64,000 nt of DNA from Bacteroides bouchesdurhonensis (GTDB taxonomy: Bacteria > Bacteroidota > Bacteroidia > Bacteroidales > Bacteroidaceae), in the NCBI RefSeq assembly GCF_900155865.1, contig NZ_LT707006.1, forward strand, positions 4,256,577-4,320,576. The letters run 5' to 3'. Under the pieces are notes generated by a model. The model was not told where the DNA came from. It worked only from the letters and a program-made list of their open reading frames with translations, and made no database searches. The position numbers and the translations under genes were made by a program. Positions 53,787 to 62,848 of the stretch are shown here, piece after piece. Numbering within the stretch: the stretch's first letter is position 1; the number at the start of each line of letters is the position of its first letter.

Positions 53787-54020
53787 TCAGAATTCTCCTG
53801 GTTTACCTAAATAATAAGCAATTAAACGTACTTCGCGTACAGAAAAAGCCTTTGTTTTCGGATGGAAATCCGTAGCAAGTATCTCATCCATCAGAGGCTG
53901 GCAACGACGCATCCAGCGACGGAGCTTATCCACAGAAGCACGAACACTGATATCAGGAAAATACATTTGGGCAAGTTCTTGTTTGTTGTAGCATTTCACT
54001 ACAAAATCAGATTGATTCAT
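53787..54020 (-). CDS. DUF4248 protein
   Basis: The 77-residue protein matches DUF4248, a small Bacteroidetes family typically beside the VirE_N/HU/amidase cassette. The sequence KLRRWMRRCQPLMDEIL and FSVREVRLIAYYLGKP suggests a helix-turn-helix-like fold with a basic helix. It lies 45 bp after the WecA-like gene on the same strand and could be expressed at the end of the polysaccharide operon. DNA binding is inference. Confidence 0.85.
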   Translation of the reverse strand: MNQSDFVVKCYNKQELAQMYFPDISVRASVDKLRRWMRRCQPLMDEILATDFHPKTKAFSVREVRLIAYYLGKPGEF

Positions 54021-54065
54021 TATATCTTTAAGTTTGAATTATAGGATATAAAGATACAAAATAAA

Positions 54066-55193
54066 TTACTGATTTACAACATTTTTCGATGATAAATTAC
54101 TACTAAGTTTCTGTCGTCTTATTCTACTCCACCAAAGATTAAGTCCAATCCATGCGACAACATCTCCCACCAACATTAATGTATTATCAACGTAAGGCAT
54201 CAATAATATATTCATTCCACTAAACACGCATGAAATCAATAAAATTAAAAGCATTGCTTTTCGGACAGTAAATCCCATTGCTAAAAATTGATGATGAATA
54301 TGGTTCTTATCCGGTTCAAAAGGACTTTTCCCATGATAGATACGAACAATAACAACACGAACCACATCGAATGCAGGAACAATAAGTGTGCTGAAAGCTA
54401 TCACAAAAGCTCCTTGCGTAACAGAAATAAATTCTGTATTCTGACTATATTTGATGGCAAGAAAACTCAGTATATACCCCAGAGTCAAACTTCCCGTATC
54501 TCCCATAAATATCTTCCGAGCATGCTCTACACTACCAAAAACATTATAATAAAAGAAAGGAACTAACACCCCGAATGTACTGAAAGCAAGCATACTGTAA
54601 ATCCATAATCCTTTTTCAATAAAGAGGAATCCAAAAACCAGAAGGGATACACTGCTTAACCCCGAAGCAAGACCATCTATCCCGTCAATCAGGTTAATTG
54701 CATTTGTAATAAAGACGATAGTCAATATTGTAAAAGGTACACCAAACCAAGCAGAAACTATTCCTACTCCAAATAATCCATAGAAATCATTAATCCAAAG
54801 CCCGGCAACAGGAAATAAACTGGCACAGATAATTTGAACAATAAATTTCTGACGATACCGAACTCCTACTAAGTCATCAGCAATACCAGTCAGGTACAAA
54901 AGAACCATTCCACAAACTAATACCAAAAATTCCGGTAAAATATATGACGTCAGCATAGCAGATATTCCATAGCCTGTCAATGTACGGATAACTAATACCG
55001 AACAGCATGAAAGCAGAATTGTTGGAAAAAAAGAGACTCCACCTAATCGAGGAATAGCACGTTTGTGGACTTTCCTCTCATCTGGAATATCAAACAATTT
55101 TTTACGAAATGATATTAACAAAATACGTGGAATGATAAGCCTGGCAACATAAGCAGAAATAGCGAAAGCTATTATTATAAATAAAATGTTCAT
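54066..55193 (-). CDS. WecA-like undecaprenyl-phosphate glycosyl-1-phosphate transferase
   Basis: The 375-residue integral membrane protein has about ten to eleven helices. It belongs to the MraY/WecA family, which attaches a sugar-1-phosphate (often GlcNAc or a related HexNAc) to undecaprenyl phosphate to start polysaccharide repeat synthesis. Signature motifs are DDLVGVRYRQKF, NLIDGIDGLASG, MGDTGSLTLGY and HIHHQF. It is the 3'-most enzyme gene of the locus, next to the WecG/TagA-like gene, which probably adds the second sugar. Confidence 0.92.
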   Translation of the reverse strand: MNILFIIIAFAISAYVARLIIPRILLISFRKKLFDIPDERKVHKRAIPRLGGVSFFPTILLSCCSVLVIRTLTGYGISAMLTSYILPEFLVLVCGMVLLYLTGIADDLVGVRYRQKFIVQIICASLFPVAGLWINDFYGLFGVGIVSAWFGVPFTILTIVFITNAINLIDGIDGLASGLSSVSLLVFGFLFIEKGLWIYSMLAFSTFGVLVPFFYYNVFGSVEHARKIFMGDTGSLTLGYILSFLAIKYSQNTEFISVTQGAFVIAFSTLIVPAFDVVRVVIVRIYHGKSPFEPDKNHIHHQFLAMGFTVRKAMLLILLISCVFSGMNILLMPYVDNTLMLVGDVVAWIGLNLWWSRIRRQKLSSNLSSKNVVNQ

Positions 55194-55294
55194 ATTGATT
55201 ATCTTTTTACATTCTAAACTGTTTTGAGATTAATTATTTATACAGAAACGATCAAAAATTTTAAAAAATCGAACAAATTAATAAATCAGAAGTA

Positions 55295-56002
55295 TTATCT
55301 CATTTTCCATAAGAAAAGTGAATATCTAATTATAAAGTATGGATAATACTTCACTATGCGTTTAAAAACATAGGGCTCTTGAAAGATGCGGTACAGTGCA
55401 CGCAAATTAAATTTATTCACCCAGTCTGGATAATAGTTTATTTTTTCAGTCGTTTGATGGAAAAAACCTCCACAAGTATAAATTGTCCCATTAAATCCGC
55501 TATCGTGGAGGTATACAGCAAATTGATCTTGTAAAGGTGCTCCCATCCCAATGACCACAATATCTGGATTACTTCTAATTATAGCTTTAGCTACTTCTTC
55601 AAATTGATTTTTTATATATCCATGTCGAAAGCCACTTATATTTAGCTCTGGATATTCTTCCTTTATTGTAAAAATAAACTTCTCAATATACCTTTGTTCG
55701 GAGCCTATAAAATAGATATTCAAATCCGTTTTTTCTATCTTTTCAAACAATTCTTTTGCAAACGATGACATATCAAAAGATATACGAGTAGACTTAGGAT
55801 GTCTCCAGAATCTATTAAGAACAACAGGAATGATACCATCAGAAGCTATATAATCAAATTTCTGATACAATTCTGATTCACCTTTCAGGGTTTCTATATA
55901 ATATGGATTTAAGAACGTCACCATTTTACAAGTATTATCCGGTAATAGAAGTTCTGACTGAAGAGGAAGTTTTTCGTAAAAAACAGAATATATAGAATAC
56001 AT
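55295..56002 (-). CDS. WecG/TagA/CpsF family glycosyltransferase (GT26)
   Basis: The protein is about 235 residues. GT26 features are SDGIPVVLN near the N-terminus, YFIGSEQRYIEKF, and the VIGMGAPLQDQF motif near the middle. Such enzymes transfer the second sugar (for example ManNAcA or ManNAc) onto lipid-linked GlcNAc. I chose ATG 56002; the frame is open to a TTG at 56008. It lies 11 bp after the Wzy-like gene and 101 bp before the WecA-like gene. Confidence 0.9.
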   Translation of the reverse strand: MYSIYSVFYEKLPLQSELLLPDNTCKMVTFLNPYYIETLKGESELYQKFDYIASDGIIPVVLNRFWRHPKSTRISFDMSSFAKELFEKIEKTDLNIYFIGSEQRYIEKFIFTIKEEYPELNISGFRHGYIKNQFEEVAKAIIRSNPDIVVIGMGAPLQDQFAVYLHDSGFNGTIYTCGGFFHQTTEKINYYPDWVNKFNLRALYRIFQEPYVFKRIVKYYPYFIIRYSLFLWKMR

Positions 56003-56012
56003 ATTCAAAGAA

Positions 56013-57155
56013 TCAAGACTTAGAAAATATTGTGTGTTTAGAAAATATAGTAATCATTACAATGAGAAAAGGCACAGAAACAGTAGCTAATGTTAAAGAT
56101 GACAATGAAATGCTTTGTATCAGAAATAATACTATCAGCTGTTTCATTGGCAGATAGCTCGTTTTCATGTATATACGAACTAACAATACAATAAGACCTA
56201 TGACTAATGGTAAGCCCCAAACAATAGCAAGACGAATATATGTAGAATGAAAATAAAATGGATAACACCCCAGTATATTGTTCATATTTTCAAACTTAGA
56301 AATGTACCATTCAAATGAAGGTAAAACCTCGACAAAAGACATGGCCTGACCTGGAAAAATACCTAATAATACACTGGACCAACTACTATCTTTTACATAT
56401 TCAAAGAATTGTGCAAAAAATATAAATCTATCCACATCATTGACATCCGTAATCCCTCTTCGCATAAAATAAACATAAATAAATATTACGACCAATACGG
56501 GAGGAATAATCCAACACAAAAAACGATATTTTCGATTCCGAAAATTATATAAAAATAGAAGAATGCAGATAGTAGCGATTCCAGTTTTCGACCCAGAGAG
56601 AAATACTGCAATCAAAAATAAAAAATAATCATAACGGGATTTCTTTTCTTCTTGAATGAAGCAAAAGGGTATCAAAAGTAAGAAAGAATCGTAATTAGAC
56701 TCAGACAATAGTTCGAAACGAGAATACCCACCTTTCAAAACTATCATAATAAAAAAATATAATATATAAAACAAGCACAAAAAACGACCGGCTTTATACA
56801 GAAATTGAACACTTGGAGCACCCACAAACTTCACCCACATCCAACTCAATAATAAATAATAAATATACTTTGCATCAACAAAGACAGCACGCCATACTAC
56901 ATTTTTTTGCCAAATAACAGGAAGCAAATATTTGAAAATGAAAATCAGTAATATTACACTAGCACCTATGCACACAGAACGGCGAATAGGCTGTTGCAAT
57001 GACAATAAACAAAGAATTCCCCAAAGTCCTATCCACACCACTTCATAATCCAAGTGTCCCTTCCCACCTAATATAACTGTATATATTGCAGATATTATCG
57101 GCAATATATAATACACCAAAATTATTGGAATATTTTTAACTTTAAATGTCCCCAT
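56013..57155 (-). CDS. O-antigen/capsule polymerase-like membrane protein (Wzy-like)
   Basis: The protein is about 380 residues with roughly ten to eleven membrane helices and a larger periplasmic loop (about 240-290), a layout typical of Wzy polymerases. Sequence is poorly conserved in this class, so the call rests on topology and on being in a Wzx/Wzz locus. It would join repeat units in the periplasm. The frame runs to a TTG at 57158; I use ATG 57155. Strongly A/T-rich DNA. Confidence 0.75.
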   Translation of the reverse strand: MGTFKVKNIPIILVYYILPIISAIYTVILGGKGHLDYEVVWIGLWGILCLLSLQQPIRRSVCIGASVILLIFIFKYLLPVIWQKNVVWRAVFVDAKYIYYLLLSWMWVKFVGAPSVQFLYKAGRFLCLFYILYFFIMIVLKGGYSRFELLSESNYDSFLLLIPFCFIQEEKKSRYDYFLFLIAVFLSGSKTGIATICILLFLYNFRNRKYRFLCWIIPPVLVVIFIYVYFMRRGITDVNDVDRFIFFAQFFEYVKDSSWSSVLLGIFPGQAMSFVEVLPSFEWYISKFENMNNILGCYPFYFHSTYIRLAIVWGLPLVIGLIVLLVRIYMKTSYLPMKQLIVLFLIQSISLSSLTLATVSVPFLIVMITIFSKHTIFSKS

Positions 57156-57189
57156 CAAGATGTTATACGAACCTATCTGTGGTCCCCGC

Positions 57190-58227
57190 TCACACTCGGG
57201 AAGAAAGATGCGATATTTTGAACTTTTTCTTTATCGTTAGTAAAATGGAGTATTTTATAAACAATAATATTATCATCATCGAAAAGATCTTAAATGTAGA
57301 AATTTTGCAACCATTAATTTTTGCATATCTTTTAAAATACATAAAAGCATTTTTTCTATCTTTATTAATAGAAAATTCAATGAGTATTCTTTTATAATAC
57401 AGGCTCTTATCCTTCAAATAAGGAAGAGATAGTTTCCGTATGAATTCACGATATTCCTCTTCATTCTGATTTTCTAAACAATCCGTCCCATATATAATTC
57501 TTTGTTTTGCAAGAAATATAATCACATCATGAATATGACGATCCTGAATAGAAAAATAAACTTTACGGGTTAATGAATTGGGATTAAAACGATAATAATA
57601 GCCAATAATATCTATATTGCCGACTTTAAACTGATCCATTATCCGCAAGATCCAATCAATATCTTCGCCAATACAACATCGAATAAAGAAATCACGATAG
57701 CCTCCTATTTCGTTATAAACCTCCTTCAAGATCATCACAGAAGCACAACAAAAAGGAAAATCTTCTTTCGGAAAAACAGAGACACATTTCCTTATATCTT
57801 GATCAGACAATGGTAAATTTGAGACTTTAACAATTTTACCATTTTCACTCACAGAAGCATAGTTACAACCGCACAAACCTATCTCCGGATATTGCTCCAT
57901 ATAATCAACCTGCTTCTCTATCTTATATTTCTCCAAATAATCATCGGCATCTAAAAAAGCAATATATTTACCTTTAGCTTCTTTAAACAACCTGCTTAAA
58001 GTTAAGACCTTTCCTTGATTTTTTTCGTTTGTAAACACTCTGATTCTTGCATCTGTTCCGGCCAGCCTTTTTATGTGCATTAAACTATCGTCAGTAGAGC
58101 AATCATCACATATTAATATATCAAGATTAGCATAGTTTTGCTCCAGCACACTTTTTATTGCTTCTTCAATATATTGAGCACAATTATATACAGGAATAAG
58201 AATTGATACTAAAGGAGTAGACATCAT
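57190..58227 (-). CDS. Family 2 glycosyltransferase
   Basis: The 345-residue cytosolic enzyme has a GT-A fold: VSILIPVYNCAQYIEEAI at the start, ILICDDCSTDDSL, and the DxD motif in AFLDADDYLEKY near residue 90. It would transfer a sugar from a nucleotide donor to the lipid-linked repeat; donor and acceptor cannot be told. Two ATG codons lie at the start (58227, 58224). The C-terminal third is rich in basic and aromatic residues and may touch the membrane. Confidence 0.9.
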   Translation of the reverse strand: MMSTPLVSILIPVYNCAQYIEEAIKSVLEQNYANLDILICDDCSTDDSLMHIKRLAGTDARIRVFTNEKNQGKVLTLSRLFKEAKGKYIAFLDADDYLEKYKIEKQVDYMEQYPEIGLCGCNYASVSENGKIVKVSNLPLSDQDIRKCVSVFPKEDFPFCCASVMILKEVYNEIGGYRDFFIRCCIGEDIDWILRIMDQFKVGNIDIIGYYYRFNPNSLTRKVYFSIQDRHIHDVIIFLAKQRIIYGTDCLENQNEEEYREFIRKLSLPYLKDKSLYYKRILIEFSINKDRKNAFMYFKRYAKINGCKISTFKIFSMMIILLFIKYSILLTIKKKFKISHLSSRV

Positions 58228-58231
58228 AAAG

Positions 58232-59212
58232 CTATTTTTTATTGATATACAAACTACAAATAATCAACTTAAATAAGCTGAAAGGAAGGTTTGACAATAC
58301 CAACTTCATTTTTACAAATAATGAAGTTTTTTTGTTTATCACATAAGTTATAGGTAACTTTACCCTGAGTGCTGCATAAAGTTTCCGGTCGGGCCTTTGT
58401 ATAACTATTTTCTTTTGAAGAGAAAGTTTTTCACTCAGCATATAATTAACTAACAATGGATAATCTGCCCACAAATTCTTCTCACTTATGAAATCCATCT
58501 TGATAAAAAAGATATCATTACAGCTTATAAAACTCTTACTATAATTTCCAAGGTCAGTCATGATCGAGTTTTTTCTAATTCGATATTTATATGTTTTTGA
58601 AAAATTTATTCTCAAATTTTCACAATAAAAAAAGAGAAAAAAAGACCATAAATTGTCTTCATGAATAAGCCCTTCCTTAAACCATAATTTATGACGCAAG
58701 AAAAAACTTCTCTGAACTAATTTATTCCAAGCCATTTCATACAGATCATGCGAGATAAAAGCATTGAAAATATCCTTTTGATTATGATAATAATCAATAT
58801 GGGTATTCAGTTTAGCCACATTTATATCCTCACCTATCAATTCAAAATCGCCCATAATAACATCCGGCGAGTATCCTTCACAAGAAAGCAACAATAACTC
58901 TAATGCCTGTTCTGGCAAAATATCGTCAGAATCTAAAAAATACAGATAATCTCCTTTGGCTGCTCTGACTCCTGTATTTCTAGCTGCTGATAATCCTTTA
59001 TTTTCTTGATGATGTATTATTTTAAATTGAATATTTCCATGATAAGATGACAACACTTGATTCACAATTTCGATACTATGATCTGGAGTACAATCGTCCA
59101 CTATAATGCATTCAAATTGTTTTTTATAGCTTTGAGCAATTACCGAATATAGACATTCTGCAATATATTCTTCTACTTTATAAACAGGGATTATGATAGA
59201 AACACTTACCAT
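58232..59212 (-). CDS. Family 2 glycosyltransferase
   Basis: A 326-residue enzyme with the GT2 start VSVSIIIPVYKVEEYIAECL, then IIVDDCTPDHS and the DxD-type LDSDDIL near residue 93. I use ATG 59212; a TTG at 59221 would overlap the stop of the pyruvyl transferase gene (TTGA). It follows that gene directly and precedes the other GT2 gene by 4 bp, so they share a transcript. Sugar unknown. Confidence 0.9.
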   Translation of the reverse strand: MVSVSIIIPVYKVEEYIAECLYSVIAQSYKKQFECIIVDDCTPDHSIEIVNQVLSSYHGNIQFKIIHHQENKGLSAARNTGVRAAKGDYLYFLDSDDILPEQALELLLLSCEGYSPDVIMGDFELIGEDINVAKLNTHIDYYHNQKDIFNAFISHDLYEMAWNKLVQRSFFLRHKLWFKEGLIHEDNLWSFFLFFYCENLRINFSKTYKYRIRKNSIMTDLGNYSKSFISCNDIFFIKMDFISEKNLWADYPLLVNYMLSEKLSLQKKIVIQRPDRKLYAALRVKLPITYVINKKTSLFVKMKLVLSNLPFSLFKLIICSLYINKK

Positions 59213-59217
59213 TTTAA

Positions 59218-60153
59218 TCAATGAAAATATAAATTATCTAAATCCTCCAACCAAGTCTCATAAAGAGCTTTATTCTTTCCATATGAGTTGTCAAAAAAGA
59301 CGCAAGTCTTATTTAATAAAATAGATAAAATAGCGACATGCAATCTGGTAGTATATACTTTTTTATATTGACTAAGAAATTTTACTCCCTTTTTCAATAA
59401 ATACCTTTTCAAATAATTAATAAATAAATAGTTTGCAATTTTATTTAAATGCAAACGAGTTAAGACATCAAATATTCTAAATTGGAATGGAATAGTCTCT
59501 ATAGTAGGCCAGTCTCTCACTTCAACTTTACTTTTATCTTCCGTAATATAAGCATCGTCATCGCTTTTAAAAAGTTCAATGTCCGTCCGTTTTAAATATA
59601 AAATCCGATCAATACAGTTCACACTATTCTGGAGCAGAAAATTTTGATCTATATAAAAAGCCATATCAGGCACTAACAACAAGTTGTTTTTATAAAAGTA
59701 TGAAGTCAGGATTTCCAACGATTTTCTATCACGAACACAAATAGTCAGATTTGAATGCCTACCCATTAATTCAGCATCTTTTACTAATATATCTTTGTCT
59801 TGATAATAAATACTTTGTGGTAAAATTATTATTTTATTATTAGGGTATAGCTCTATTATTTTCAATCTAAAATCTTGATGCATCCGCCACAAATCTCCAA
59901 AATTACCTCCTCCTTGTAATAAGATTATAGTATCTTCCGGTAACTTTTTATATTTAAAGGTCTGATACGAATATTTGGACAAACATTGAGTAGGAATATT
60001 ATTCAGAAAAGACTCGGTTCCTGCCCATATCAAAGTATCACCAATATTTGTATAATAAGGTAAATCCCATAACACATAAGAACTCGAAATTAAAGGAGAC
60101 AGTTTTTCCTCGATAACACTTCTTAATTGATAAACTTTTTGCCTACAATCCAT
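59218..60153 (-). CDS. Polysaccharide pyruvyl transferase family protein
   Basis: The 311-residue protein matches the polysaccharide pyruvyl transferase family (PF04230). Visible features are YTNIGDTLIWAG near 35-46, LQGGGNFGDLW, and the late TTRLHVAILSILL and FDNSYGKN motifs. Members transfer a pyruvate ketal from phosphoenolpyruvate to a sugar, adding negative charge to the polysaccharide, though some homologues are glycosyltransferases. Its start overlaps the 3' end of the radical SAM gene by 11 bp. Confidence 0.86.
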   Translation of the reverse strand: MDCRQKVYQLRSVIEEKLSPLISSSYVLWDLPYYTNIGDTLIWAGTESFLNNIPTQCLSKYSYQTFKYKKLPEDTIILLQGGGNFGDLWRMHQDFRLKIIELYPNNKIIILPQSIYYQDKDILVKDAELMGRHSNLTICVRDRKSLEILTSYFYKNNLLLVPDMAFYIDQNFLLQNSVNCIDRILYLKRTDIELFKSDDDAYITEDKSKVEVRDWPTIETIPFQFRIFDVLTRLHLNKIANYLFINYLKRYLLKKGVKFLSQYKKVYTTRLHVAILSILLNKTCVFFDNSYGKNKALYETWLEDLDNLYFH

Positions 60154-61255
60154 TCTTTTTTGACTTTACCAATTTAATTAAAGTTTGTCTCACTCTTTGG
60201 CGAAGAAAAGGTATTCGTTGTTTACGATTAATCATTTTCTTCTCACTCTGTGTATATTCTTTATTAGATTCACAAAGCTTTGTAGACATAAAGCTTTTCA
60301 TTTCCGGTCTAAGCCATTCACTTCCGTCAATACATATTCTATTTCTTAATTCTGCATATGTCGGAGCATCTAACTCAGGAATATCTCCTAATACAATGTA
60401 TGAATGACCATTATAACAATGATATTCAAGACAGTTGTTACCTATTGGACAAAATTTTATAGGTTTCTCCACATCTTCAAATATATTCTGCTTAATCAAT
60501 GATTTATAACATTGAGTCATCATTCCTGTACCAAGATTCAAATAAAAGGACCAGTCACCAGCATAACAAAACTCTGTTCTTTTGACTTCAAATATTTTCA
60601 TTTTATATTCAAAAATAGCAGACTTGAACTTACTCCAGACCTTATAATATTCCTCTTTGTTCATATTGGTCAAAATAGGCAATCTTTCGGGGTCTCTCTC
60701 ATCTCTGGCGATAGTGATATGAGGAATTGCCCCAATCTCTTCTATTGATTTTTTATTCATTTCATCAATGAAAGGGATTAACTCATCGGATGGAGTAACT
60801 TCTAAAGTAAAAGAACATCCTGCATCTCTTACTTTCTTTATATTTGAGAAGAAACGATCCAGTAAATTTTTCTCTTTAAGTTCTAAGTAATGATAGGAAA
60901 ATTTAAAAAACAATCTTTTTAATAACTCAGGTGGAAAAGCAACAATCTCATCAAAACGTTTGGAAATAGTTGCATTAGTAACCACCATAACATAATGCCC
61001 TTCCTCTAAAAAAGCACGAACATATTCGAGCAAGTCCTTTGATATCAGCGTTTCACCAGCCGCACAAAAGTTAATCAAACAGGTTCCACCTAATCTTTCT
61101 TTAGACAATGCTCGCCTCACTGTTTCAACAGAATATTTCAATTCCGGTACTTTATTCGCAAATAATCCATGCTGGACTATATAACAATAATGACAACGTA
61201 ATGTACAAGTAGTTATTGGAACATAACAATCAATATACCTCTTTATTTTATCCAT
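60143..61255 (-). CDS. Radical SAM protein in a polysaccharide locus
   Basis: The 370-residue protein has the CxxxCxxC iron-sulfur motif (C18 in CTLRCHYC region) at the start, and a TIM-barrel with NFCAAGETLISKDLL. Further cysteines near 245-300 (CYAGDW, TQCYKS, FCPIGNNCLEYHCYNG) suggest auxiliary clusters of a SPASM-like kind. It is in the capsule operon beside a pyruvyl transferase, so it may modify a sugar, lipid or peptide on the polysaccharide. The reaction is unknown. Confidence 0.85.
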   Translation of the reverse strand: MDKIKRYIDCYVPITTCTLRCHYCYIVQHGLFANKVPELKYSVETVRRALSKERLGGTCLINFCAAGETLISKDLLEYVRAFLEEGHYVMVVTNATISKRFDEIVAFPPELLKRLFFKFSYHYLELKEKNLLDRFFSNIKKVRDAGCSFTLEVTPSDELIPFIDEMNKKSIEEIGAIPHITIARDERDPERLPILTNMNKEEYYKVWSKFKSAIFEYKMKIFEVKRTEFCYAGDWSFYLNLGTGMMTQCYKSLIKQNIFEDVEKPIKFCPIGNNCLEYHCYNGHSYIVLGDIPELDAPTYAELRNRICIDGSEWLRPEMKSFMSTKLCESNKEYTQSEKKMINRKQRIPFLRQRVRQTLIKLVKSKKNGL

Positions 61256-61289
61256 ATATTTTTAATCTTAATGTTCTGTATTTAGAGTT

Positions 61290-62810
61290 TTATCTTATAA
61301 ACTTTTTTATCACATTAGACTTTATAAATACTTTCTCATTACTATTTAGCCCAATGAACCATATACAAAAAAGCGTACTACATATACTGCTTGCTATTAC
61401 ACAAAATACTCTTAATAATCCTTCATTCATGATATAATAAATCCATCCAGGCAATATAAGAGAAAGTAAACTGACGAGTATTGAAACACCTAAGACATCC
61501 ACTAAAAATGTTTTTATTGATATTCTTATTAATGAACTTAGTATTGCAATCCGAATAATAATAGACATTGTTGATAGCAAAATAGCAATAATAAATACAA
61601 CATAAGGTAGATACCCTAATTTCAAAAATAAATATGAAACAGGAAGATTTAATAAAAGTAATCCTCCAACAATAATTTGATATATTTTTATTCTACCTGT
61701 TGCTTGTACAGTAGTGCCTATTACGTAAGTAAAAGATTCAATTAGTGAATTTATAATAACTAAACGAGTAAACAATATTGTATATTCCGGTATCTGTCCC
61801 AACCATACATCCAATATATACTTAGTTTCGAGTATAATAGGCAGGGACAGGAATAAAAGCAGGAAATAAGAAAACTTCGCACCACTATATAATAATAAGA
61901 AAACACGCTCGTGATTTTCACAGGCATATGATTTTACTATTTGTGGGTTCATTGCCATTGTAAAATTCTGAGTAAAGCTATTCAATGCTGTATTTACCTG
62001 ATAGGCAATACCACGTGCAGCATTCACCACAGGACCAAAGAATATATTTAATGTCATATTCACGCCTTGATCTTTTAGCATATATGCCATACTTCCCCAT
62101 AAACTCCATCCTGAATAACTGAGCATATTCCTGAAAATATTTTTATCATAAAGAACTGCAAGGTTATATTCGTCAAAATTACTTTTACAATAAATGTGAT
62201 AAACAATAAATAAAATTATTGTTACCGCAAATAAAAGTGAACCATAAATAATAAGTCTATCACTCCCACAAGAACTAATAACAAAAGCTATGACCAACTT
62301 ACTAATTGCATCAAATATTCCTATATATGCATAAATACCCATTTTTTCATGAGCTATAATCTCCGCATTTAATGGAACCTGCATTATAGTTACCGCACAA
62401 CTAAGAATGGAGAATTGATAAATTACATTAGCTGCAAATAATCTTTCCACAGGTATAAGTAGCTTATAATTTACAAACCATAATCCTACTGTTTCAGCTA
62501 ATATAAGAACAAATACCGATAATATTAAGTGTATAGTAAAAGCCGTACGAAAGTTTTTCTTTAATTCTACTGTGTTCTCCCTTCCCAATTCATAAGTTAT
62601 AAAACGGGAAGTTGCCGAACTTAAAGCACTATTAAAAAAGGAAAATAACGTAATAACTCCAGCTACAACATTATAAATTCCATAATCCTCTATACCTAAA
62701 GCTTTAAGAACAACCCTAGAAGTGTATAAATATACAACCATAATGATACTTAATCTAAAATAAAGTATCATTGTGTTCTTGGCTATAAGTTTATTGTTAG
62801 AATTAGTCAT
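61290..62810 (-). CDS. Wzx-like polysaccharide flippase
   Basis: The 506-residue protein has about fourteen membrane helices and belongs to the MOP/PST family. It would flip lipid-linked repeat units to the periplasmic face. Recognisable N-terminal helices include NVVAGVITLFSFFNSALSSATSRFITYELG. Sequence is poorly conserved but topology and position next to Wzz support the call. It is 35 bp upstream of the radical SAM gene. Confidence 0.9.
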   Translation of the reverse strand: MTNSNNKLIAKNTMILYFRLSIIMVVYLYTSRVVLKALGIEDYGIYNVVAGVITLFSFFNSALSSATSRFITYELGRENTVELKKNFRTAFTIHLILSVFVLILAETVGLWFVNYKLLIPVERLFAANVIYQFSILSCAVTIMQVPLNAEIIAHEKMGIYAYIGIFDAISKLVIAFVISSCGSDRLIIYGSLLFAVTIILFIVYHIYCKSNFDEYNLAVLYDKNIFRNMLSYSGWSLWGSMAYMLKDQGVNMTLNIFFGPVVNAARGIAYQVNTALNSFTQNFTMAMNPQIVKSYACENHERVFLLLYSGAKFSYFLLLFLSLPIILETKYILDVWLGQIPEYTILFTRLVIINSLIESFTYVIGTTVQATGRIKIYQIIVGGLLLLNLPVSYLFLKLGYLPYVVFIIAILLSTMSIIIRIAILSSLIRISIKTFLVDVLGVSILVSLLSLILPGWIYYIMNEGLLRVFCVIASSICSTLFCIWFIGLNSNEKVFIKSNVIKKFIR

Positions 62811-62848
62811 AAAATAGTATCCTACGCTCTACGTTTTTAGTTCACTTT

